Shown here: piece after piece, positions 56,794 through 64,000 of the stretch | Layout of the letters: each line of letters begins with the position of its first letter | Numbering within the stretch: position 1 is the stretch's first letter | NCBI GenBank assembly: GCA_023974075.1 | Contig: CM043799.1 | Span: 6,000,928-6,064,927 of the forward strand | Reading direction: 5' to 3' | Source of the DNA: Chaenocephalus aceratus | Lineage: Eukaryota > Chordata > Actinopteri > Perciformes > Channichthyidae | DNA length: 64,000 nt | The notes under the pieces: model-generated | What the model was told of the DNA's origin: nothing | Seen by the model: the letters and a program-made list of their open reading frames with translations, nothing else | The model's database searches: none | Program-made: the position numbers and the translations under genes

Positions 56794-56891
56794 TCTATGA
56801 TTGTCCAGGCTCTCCAGTAGTATTCACATTGCTCACGGTTGCGTTGTCGTCTCTCCAGGCGAGCCCTCATCACGAGGGGGAAATGTTCCAT
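56592..56891 (-). pseudogene. env leader / signal-anchor part
   Basis: From the in-frame ATG near 56891 the frame reads a charged N-terminal stretch (RARLERRQRNREQ), then a hydrophobic segment (WFLCILAMIVVLGLVLYFMY), as in the long leader peptides of some retroviral Env proteins. It is in another frame than the SU part, so a frame break lies near 56650-56790. Confidence 0.6.
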
Positions 56892-57061
56892 GGTGTGTGT
56901 GAGTGTATTCTCTCGGTCGATTTCGTGACACGGACAGTCAGACTTCGCACACTGATAACACAAACGAGGAACCAGAGAGCATATGAAACCGCTCAGCTGG
57001 CACTCGCTCGTGACACCTTGTGTGTAGTGTGTTTTGGTGTATGTAGTGCAAGTGTGGTGCT

Positions 57062-57306
57062 GGTGGTGACTAGGACACGTCACTTGCTGTCATCTGTTGG
57101 TGACTAGGACACGTCACTTGTTGTCATCTGTTGGTGACTTGGACACGTCACTTGTTGTCATCTCTGTTGGTGACTCAGACATGTCACTTGTTGTCATCTC
57201 TGTTGGTGACTTGGTCATGTCACTTGTTGTCCTCTCTGTTGGTGACTTGGTCATGTCACTTGTTGTCCTCTCTGTTGGTGACTTGGACATGTCACTTGTT
57301 GTTGTC
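57062..57306. repeat. 34-36-bp tandem repeat, about seven copies, at the pol-env junction
   Basis: Units of the form GTGACTTGGTCATGTCACTT + GTTGTCCTCTCTGTTG; the first two are 34 bp, later ones 36 bp. Each contains the interrupted palindrome GTGAC...GTCAC. It lies between the integrase tail and env. Confidence 0.9.
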
Positions 57307-57731
57307 TCCTTCTAACCGTTTCTCCTTTCCTGTGACTACGACCTTGCAGTGGCTGGCGTGGACCCATGTAGCTCTCTCGGCGACCTTGACCGCTGTCTGG
57401 GTGACGAGAAGCACCTGGACCGGGCGGAAACACCAGGGACCTTGCCAACGATTGGATTTCCAGCTCTTTCTCCAGAAATCCTTGATCAGCACGAAGTCGC
57501 CGGGTTGGAGATGGTGAAGTGGACCAGTGGCAGTCGCTAAAGTGGATGATAGGTTAACACAATATGACAACATAGCATCCTCACACAAAGTTGTGGAGGG
57601 AAGAGGACATCCTGGAGCCTTGAGTCCAATCTGTGGTGGAGCCCCAAAAAGGAAGTAGAAAAGTAGAAAAGGATTTCAAATGGGCTGAGTTGACTCCGTG
57701 TTCTTTTCCGCATCCTCATGTACATCAGCAC
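57292..57731 (-). pseudogene. integrase C-terminal part
   Basis: Carries a late-core LSPFEIL motif (in frame 57731-57537). In another frame (57588-57292) is the C-terminal DNA-binding domain [17 protein letters not shown] ... WVHASHCKV. The catalytic D,D,E core between the zinc domain (57800s) and LSPFEIL is missing, apparently by deletion. Confidence 0.8.
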
Positions 57732-57734
57732 AAT

Positions 57735-57996
57735 GGGCAGAGCTTGTGTCCATGACAGACCTGTGTCTGCACAGCATTTTGCTAGTTTGTAGAACTGGTC
57801 TACCAGAATTTTGCATAATGCAGATTAGGCATGCTTCACAGTGCTTTTGAGCTGTTACTGTGAATCCCCTTGTGAACCACTCCTGATTTATAGACTCTAA
57901 CATCCCTCCTTTTGACACATGATCCCACCCATGTGTCAACTTAGCGAAATGAGGGAAAAAAATGTCTGGGAAGACATGGATTGGAATTTGGGCCAA
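57735..57996 (-). pseudogene. integrase zinc-binding domain
   Basis: Histidines in HFAKLTHGWDH and cysteines in HCEACLICIMQ give an HHCC-type zinc domain, followed by NSGRPV. The frame then continues into unrelated residues where the core should start. Confidence 0.8.
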
Positions 57997-58372
57997 CCCA
58001 GATGCTGGATTTTTGGGTCAAAAACAGCCCCAGCAGCCTTCCATTGAGCCTTCTCAACTGGCGTAGCTAGCTGCTGCATGGAAGTCAGTGATGACATTTT
58101 GTCAGTGAAGGAGGAGACAGGGATTTTAACAAATGAGTGTGCGTGAGGTGCGAGAGGAGTCAGAGCAGCTGCCTTTGCGGCTGAGTCAGCAGACGCATTT
58201 CCTAGGGAAACTGGGTCTGTACTGCTTGCGTGTGCGGCACATTTACAGACTGCAACCTCAGATGGGAGCAGAATGGCGTCTAGTAAGCCTGCAACCAGTA
58301 CATGGTTAAGTACTGGTTTGCCATCAGATTTCAGAAATTGTCTACACTTCCAAATAGCCCCAAAATCGTGTA

Positions 58373-58660
58373 CTACCCCCCGAAAGCATATCGTGAGTCA
58401 GTGTAAATAGTCACGGTTTTGCCTTCTGCAAACGTGCAGGCTTCAGTTAGTGCGATGAGCTCTGCTGCCTGTGCTGAGAGGTGACATGGAAGCGGTCCAG
58501 AACGGAGTACAGCAGAATCTGAAACAACAGAAAAACCCACCCGATTAGTGCCCCCTTGGTCGCGAGAGGCAGACCCATCAACATACAAAATGAGGTCAGC
58601 GTTGGTCAGAGGAACGTCTTTTAAGTCCAAACAATAAAACTCTGTCTGTCTTTTAAGTCC
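58373..58660 (-). pseudogene. RNase H fragment of pol
   Basis: Reads LILYVDGSASRDQG (first catalytic Asp), AAELIALTEAC (Glu) and VTIYTDSRYAFG (second Asp): the RNase H core of a gamma-like retrovirus. It starts just left of an inserted repeat; the polymerase palm with its catalytic motif is not seen. Confidence 0.85.
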
Positions 58661-58894
58661 GGTCTAGGTGTGCACACCATGGAAAGTACGTCAACCGTCT
58701 TCAGGCAATGTTCAAACTAAATGAAGTCTCTCCTTTTGAAACATCATGTGTTGAAATAAACACCTGCAGTTCAAAAATAAAAAATGAATTGCCTAATATT
58801 TTTGTTGTGGAATCAATTAATTTCTTTCTTTAAAGGCAAAAACATGAAAAAGCTAAGAGAAAAACCCTATTGAATACAATATTATGGTACATGG

Positions 58895-59585
58895 TGTACT
58901 TTTCCTTCACTACATGTATGTAATACCTTTAGTTACTTCTCAGATGTGGATGAATGATGTGAAATATAATCAAGTGTTAAATCAGACTTTAGTTCCACCT
59001 GGAGTAAATCCACAAGCTACCCTGCAGTCTACAAAGTACTTCAGACTAGCTGCACCTTCACCAGCTTTGAGAACACTTTCATGATCAATCATTATAAAAC
59101 ATATCATATATATTATTCTGAAATGGACCAATCTGCACAACGACTACTTTTACTGTCTTTACTTTCACTATATTCTGATAATACTTTTCTACTTTTACTT
59201 GAGGAACATTTTGAATGCAGGACTGTTACTGTAACACTCTGGTACTTCTACTTTTACTCAAGTACAAGATCTGAGTACTTATAATTTCACTACAAGATCT
59301 GAGTACTTATTCCACTTCTGGTAGTATATTAGTCTGAATTGTAGCTACAAAATCAAACAGAGCTGGATAAAAATAGAATAATATGTACACGTGTGTACAA
59401 TGATTTGTAGGTAATTTTGACTACTCAAGACACCTCACTTATACATCTTCAAAGTATTGGCTTTCAGAATATTAAACTTGTTTCGGCAAATTCAGATGAT
59501 AAAATACAACTTTGAAGCTTGTAACGGCATAATTACAAGCAGAGAACGGACTAATGTAACGTCACAGCAAGCATAACAACAGCCG
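58895..59585 (+). repeat. dispersed repeat X, copy 2, inserted in pol
   Basis: Similar to 36495-37315, including the ACTTTTACTCAAGTAC tract and the ATTAAACTTGTTTCGGCAAA end. It separates the RT start (59760-59993) from RNase H (58373-58660). Confidence 0.8.
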
Positions 59586-59759
59586 TGTGTTATGAACACA
59601 TACGCAAGAATGACATCATCTGTCGCTTAGTGACTTTTTTAACATTTAGTCTTAACACAAACGTGTGAATGTGTAAGGTTTACCATTATATTCAAATGTG
59701 AACAAAAATTGACTGTCTTTGTGTACCGGAACACTGGAAAAAAAATGCATTTGAGACAT

Positions 59760-59993
59760 CTATGGCAGTAAATATGTTGCAGAGGCTGGAACTTTTGAAA
59801 TAATCAGATAAGGATTCCGGACGAGCGTGCATGCACAGCTGCATTTACATCGTAAATCCTGGACAAATCTCCACTCGTCAGGAGGTTTGTCTCTGATCTT
59901 TTTGACAGGAAACACTGGAATCGTTACACGGAATAATGAGCCCTTGTTTAAGCAGAGAGGTAAACAGTGGCCGAATGCCATCAACAGCTTCAC
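59760..59993 (-). pseudogene. reverse transcriptase N-terminal fragment
   Basis: Contains VFPVKKIRDKPPDEWRFVQD, the fingers region preceding the first RT motif in gamma-like retroviruses. The sequence degrades after DLR; palm and thumb are absent or displaced by the repeat insertion. Confidence 0.75.
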
Positions 59994-60859
59994 GTTTCAA
60001 TGGGTACGGGATGGAACGTGAACATTAACCCTACGTCATATCTGTGAGCTGCCCAGAGTGAGTATGGCACATCTGAAAGCGCGGCAGGAAGCTCAGAGAT
60101 ATGAGAATTACCTTATCCTCAACCAACAGCAATGTGCGCAGAACGGCTACGTTCGTGCACATTTTCATTTGATACACGTCACGTGACATAGAGTACATGA
60201 CATATTCTGTGTGTGTAGGTGCCCAATCAGTGACTGACTCCCAATCTTTAACGATTGGACCCAAATCCCTCCATCTATCAGTGGGGCCCCCTGGCTAGTG
60301 AAATGTGTGGACCGCCCCTGGGATTTGACACAGCTGGTTGTGTCTTGTGTGTGTGTGAGTCTAACAGAGATAGCGCTACCCAGCGAATTCCAATACATTT
60401 TTAAATATGAGCTCATCATTCACACATTCTAACAGAAAAACTCTCATCATAGCATTTACACGGATCTTTCAACCACGTTAGCAGTACAAACGCAAAATGA
60501 GAAGTTTCCACACAGCAGGTGGAAAACCACGTTGATCAGTCAAACGCAACAACTCCTGAAAATCAGGATATGTCAGCAGCCCATTGATACACATTCACCA
60601 GTTCTTTATCATCAAATGACACTTTTTTTTTGAACCATCGTAGGAGATGGCTGTCGGACTTTAAGACCCTCATTTGTGGAAAAATGAGGTCCAAGCCGAA
60701 CCGGAGAATCAGATCTCTGCCCAGTAAATGTATTGGGCAGGCAGATGATAAAATAACTGTGTTTTACTGATGTGGGAAATGGATTACTGTCAACACCGTT
60801 ATCTCCACTCTGAAGTGGTACAGAAACTTCTCCTTTTCATAAACCCAGCACATGAATAA

Positions 60860-60970
60860 ATCTATCACTACATTTGCATTCAGGCAAATCTACCCTTTTT
60901 TTACCACAGAATGTGTAGCCCCAGAATCAACCGAAAATGTGTGGGACATTTCTTAATGCAAACATTCACT
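60860..60970 (-). pseudogene. retroviral protease active-site remnant
   Basis: On the minus strand a short frame reads HTFSVDSGATHSVV; the Asp-Ser-Gly-Ala motif (60917-60928) is the retropepsin active site. A stop follows a few codons later. Its position between Gag and RT fits. Confidence 0.65.
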
Positions 60971-61189
60971 GTCATATTTCAAATATGTACCCTTTTTAAC
61001 CACAGACATGTCCTCTAATTCTTCTAATTTCTCAATAGCATGTATGATGCGTGTGTGTGTGTGTCACTTCCCTGGTTAGATGCTGCTTGGCATGGGGTCC
61101 GTCTCCCCCGACCGAATTCCTTCCTCCTCCACTCCCTCCCTCGACTGTCAGTTTGAAGAATTGTCTTTGTTGTGGTCCGATTTATCCGA

Positions 61190-61870
61190 TCAAAAGTTCT
61201 TTTTCTGCTTCTCGTGTGGGCATTCAGCGAACCGATGACCCGTTTCTCCGCAGTTAAAACAGCGATTGTGGTTATTGCGGCCTCTGCCTTTTCCTCCCCG
61301 GCCACGGAAACCCCCTCCTCTGCCCTGGCCATCACTTTGGGTCCAGGTGGTTGTAATAGCCTGGACCATGGTCAGCTGGCCGGGGAAAGCGGAGCATGTA
61401 GTTATTCCTTTTTGGAGGTGTTCTTTTCTGTAGAGTTCAGCTTTCTTCGCATCTCTTTTCTTTTTCTCTCTCTTGTCATGGATCTTTTTCAGTCCTGCTT
61501 CTTCTTCTTCATTTTCTTTTCTCTGTCTCTCTTCGTCTCTGCTCCCTGTCTGTGTGTCTTGCTGCGCAGCTGCTCCAGCGGCGGCTGGTATGTTGACCTC
61601 TGGTCCAGCAGCAGCAGCCCCTCCAGGAGCCTCATCAGCAGGTAGCAGACGGGGGGAGGAAGGGGGGAATGGGGAACTTAGGTGAGGGAGAGGGTCCCGC
61701 ACGCCTGAAAACAGAGGATAAAGGGAAGCATGTGATTTATATTGTGGAGGTAACACAAAACACTTTTTATCTTCCTCTTCAGTCTTATCCTCAGCCTGTA
61801 TCTTTTTTATTGCCGCGGCCAATTGCCTTCTTTCACGGCACTCTGCTTCATCCTCCCAGTATTTTAAAAC
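61190..61870 (-). pseudogene. gag, C-terminal part with nucleocapsid knuckle
   Basis: Proline-rich segment, a highly charged coiled-coil-like stretch (DKREKKKRDAKKAELYRKEH) and an RG-rich tract. It ends in the CCHC knuckle CFNCGETGHRFAEC, which would package viral RNA. The frame differs from the N-terminal part, so there is a break near 61860-61880. No clear capsid major-homology region is visible. Confidence 0.8.
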
Positions 61871-62129
61871 ACTTTCTATGAGTGTCCAGTTTTTCTAAGT
61901 CTTTTACTTTAATTTTACTCTTCTTCTTCATTCCATCTTCACACTCTTGTAATTTATCTCCCAGGTTTTTGATTTTTAATTTACTCAAAGAACCTCCCTT
62001 AGGAAATCCGAACATTTCCGTCCATATATTTAATTTAGACAGACTTTCTTCACCATATTTTGCTCGCATGACATCAACAATCGGACCCTCAGGAGGCTGT
62101 ACACACCCCCCCCCCCTGCTTTGCCCCAT
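61848..62129 (-). pseudogene. gag, N-terminal (matrix-like) part
   Basis: Starts MGQSRGGG: Gly2 is a candidate N-myristoylation site, as in many retroviral matrix proteins. A basic helical stretch follows (KKKSKIKVKDLEKLD). It stops at 61848, out of frame with the next gag part. Confidence 0.75.
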
Positions 62130-62469
62130 AGCAAAGTCTTTTAAAGTGTCACCAAAACACTCCGTGTCACCAAAACACTATTTTTCATCCGTCGATGCCA
62201 GATATACCAAATATCCTACTTCGAGCAGTCCCTCTCATAAATGTCATGTCGAGTTTAATTACGTTTAACTTTAAACAATTTAGACTTTGTACATCTCACC
62301 CGTATTGAAAGCCCTTTTTAGTTCGCTGGATCTCGTGAAGTCAATCGGTTCCACCCCTCGCGCTGGTCCCCTCGTCCCGTACGGTTTTTTGTCGGGGTAG
62401 AGGAGGATCCAAGATCCCGGAGCTAGCAGCCACCAGCGTCCGGAGGTGTCCCCGATCGAACATACAGAG

Positions 62470-62487
62470 ATCCTGCCGACAACGCCA
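62470..62487 (-). promoter_or_regulatory. retroviral primer-binding site, serine-tRNA-like
   Basis: Two bases after the 5' LTR the minus strand reads TGGCGTTGTCGGCAGGAT. From memory, the 3' end of vertebrate tRNA-Ser(AGA) would pair with this over 17 of 18 positions. Confidence 0.7.
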
Positions 62488-62489
62488 TT

Positions 62490-62917
62490 TGTTATGGAAA
62501 TCTAGGGCCCAAACACGGCTGGAGAGTACAAGTCAAATGATCAAAACAAATAAATGGTGAATCGAGAAAAGCTGTCTTTTGGTTATTTATTTGAAGCTTC
62601 AAATACACGATACAATAATATAATATGTCACAAGTCGCACAGAGTATAAGATAGTCTGCGCGAGAGTGCGCAGAACAATGAAAAAGCAGAGATTATATAA
62701 GGAAAGAGTGGGAATGTTATAACTCTTGGGTTCACACGGTCAGATTGTTTATGAGACACTCAGTGGCCTTGCTTGTGTGACTCCCAGTCTGTTAAAACAG
62801 CTGTGGCCTTGCAGAGCCACAAGAAAGTCTGTTAATAGTAGTAAGAATATATCAGGAAATAAGAAGCATTTGAAAGATTAAATATAAGGATGATAATAAC
62901 TAAAAATGTCCACTACA
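62490..62917 (-). repeat. retroviral 5' LTR
   Basis: Same 428 bp as the 3' LTR except two bases (CTGTCTTT versus CTGTTTTT near the plus-strand start; AATGTCC versus AATTTCC near its end). Confidence 0.95.
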
Positions 62918-62921
62918 GTAG

Positions 62922-63738
62922 CAATAAAGATAACACCATTAAACAGTTACACAACATAACAGAAATCATATCGATAGCAGCGTCCCTAGCAACCACCTTG
63001 GTAACAATGAAAACGTTATGGACGCAATTTCCTGAAGTAATCTTCGTAATAACTAGCAAACTAAAGATCATGTATATCCACTGCACACATAATCTGAAAT
63101 AACAACTCATATTTCTCACATCAAATGACATCAAAACGCATTTTAATGTCCAAACTAACTTTAAAATAGGCATTTTACACCGAGAATAAAACGAAGTTCG
63201 GCCATGTTTTTTTTTCTGCAGGGAGAAATTTGAAGATCGTGATGTCAAACAGAGCACATGGTGTAGTCCAAACGATAGCTGGGGATTCTGGGTAGTGTAG
63301 TGTCTTCTGCCATCCTTTACTCCGAAAAAAGATTTGTTTTCTCCGAATCGAAGGGGAAAAATACAAAAGCATTGCACACAATTTAAACCGATCAATGTTG
63401 TATAATTAACAAGGATAATCTGGTGTTTTTTTAGTCGATGAGTAGTGCAGATATCACTGTAAAATCAATCGTCAGTAAGGGGAATACTTACTTCCGGGTG
63501 TACAATTCTCCGTTATCCAATGAGAATGGACGCTCACATTGCCTTTAAGGGCAGTCGACACAAACGAATGCCGTGCTTCCATGAGTGTCCATAGAAGCAT
63601 ATGGACATCCCGGAAAGCTGAAAACGGACGCTAAGGGCCCCCCCCTTGCGTTGAAAATGGACTCTAAGGCCCCCCCCTTGCGTTGGAAAAAGCCGACACA
63701 GGGGACTTGACATAACGTCAACATAGGCCGACCTGGGA
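62922..63738. repeat. fold-back family sequence resuming after the retrovirus
   Basis: 63028-63235 matches 52069-52290 (TTTCCTGAAGTAATCTTCGT ... CGAAGTTCGGCCATG). 63482-63501 is the inverse of 50470-50489. A short tandem with CCCCCCCTTGCGTTG occurs twice at about 63638-63685. No gene. Confidence 0.65.
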
Positions 63739-63861
63739 GTGAGGATGTGTTGTATTGGCATATCCAGCCATGCAGTGGGGTGGTTTGTGAACTACCTCTC
63801 TGAAAGGTGTGTTCACTTTGATGGGCTGTCTTCTGAGTGGTTAAACATTGCTAATGCAGTG
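63739..63861 (+). pseudogene. LINE reverse transcriptase fragment
   Basis: Reads GISSHAVGWFVNYLSERCVH, then SEWLNIANAV, matching the region just before the conserved GVPQGS motif of L2/Rex-type RTs. After ANAV the similarity ends, so the catalytic motif is absent. It may belong to the same LINE family as 49249-49671. Confidence 0.65.
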
Positions 63862-64000
63862 TGCGAAAAAGTACACGTCGCACCGTCCGGGACGTGTTAT
63901 TTACAATATCGGACAAGTAGATATTTCAATTGACTTGTCCGGCGCACAAGTGACGTTTTTCGCCCCGATCTATTGACAAATTATTGATAAATTCAGTTTA
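63862..64000. other. unassigned right edge
   Basis: No recognisable feature before the window ends. Confidence 0.5.

Larger units (their letters stand above)
54944..62917 (-). mobile_element. endogenous retrovirus, defective provirus
   Basis: 7974 bp, leftward. Two 428-bp LTRs differ at two positions. The target duplication is GTAG (54940-54943 and 62918-62921), a 4-bp size usual for gamma-like retroviruses. In order: 5' LTR, serine-tRNA-like primer site, gag pieces (MA-like start, CCHC knuckle), protease active-site motif, RT start, an inserted repeat, RNase H piece, integrase zinc and C-terminal pieces without the catalytic core, tandem repeat, env pieces (leader, SU, TM with CX6CC), purine tract, 3' LTR. 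Frame breaks and deletions mean no complete viral protein is encoded. Confidence 0.95.

Noticed and set aside
57062..57306. Possible CRISPR-like array
   Set aside because: Units are contiguous tandem repeats without unique spacers, inside a provirus in a vertebrate genome.

Overview
This 64 kb window is vertebrate nuclear DNA, almost certainly from a ray-finned (teleost) fish. It has split genes with canonical GT/AG introns, CA/GT microsatellites, and a dense nested load of hAT, Harbinger-like, LINE, Ty3/gypsy and endogenous-retrovirus sequence. There are no prokaryotic operons, CRISPR arrays or phage genes.

Two host genes are recognisable, both on the minus strand. At the left edge are the first three coding exons of pinin (pnn, 2133 down to 456, continuing off the window). 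From 47.8 to 33.6 kb is a complete six-exon F-box gene, fbxo33, whose exons sum to 1470 bp (489 codons plus stop) with all splice phases consistent. A 7.4 kb stretch downstream of its stop (26.2-33.6 kb) has no recognisable mobile element and ends at a good poly(A) signal. I read it as a possible long 3' UTR or a conserved non-coding block.

Most of the rest is mobile DNA. (1) 2.3-8.3 kb: MITE and LINE remnants and a solo LTR with a perfect 5-bp target duplication. (2) 8.35-17.78 kb: a large inverted-repeat structure with an internal tandem array, into which a Ty3/gypsy element (10219-16967, minus strand, LTRs differing at 1 of 302 positions) has jumped; that element is itself split in its integrase by a hAT with a perfect 8-bp duplication. 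(3) 18.7-22.1 kb: another palindromic structure carrying nested hATs in one arm. (4) 22.2-23.55 kb: a Harbinger-type left end followed by a two-exon MADF/BESS-type gene remnant. (5) fbxo33 introns hold a hAT inside a hAT, two more dated hATs and an unclassified 2 kb element. (6) 48.6-49.7 kb: a solo LTR related to the gypsy LTR, expanded by a CA array, next to the 5' part of a LINE with a 2A-like NPGP motif. (7) 51.2-54.9 kb: a fold-back repeat family with several arm copies. (8) 54944-62917: an endogenous retrovirus (minus strand, 428-bp LTRs, 4-bp GTAG duplication, serine-tRNA-like primer site) with recognisable but broken gag, protease, RT, RNase H, integrase and env pieces. (9) The right edge holds more of the fold-back family and a LINE RT fragment.

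I do not see a new biochemical system. The most informative content is the set of nested, datable insertions, the inverted-repeat structures with internal empty-site controls, and the element-poor block next to fbxo33. Family assignments rest on recognisable motifs and memory of the families; no database search was run.
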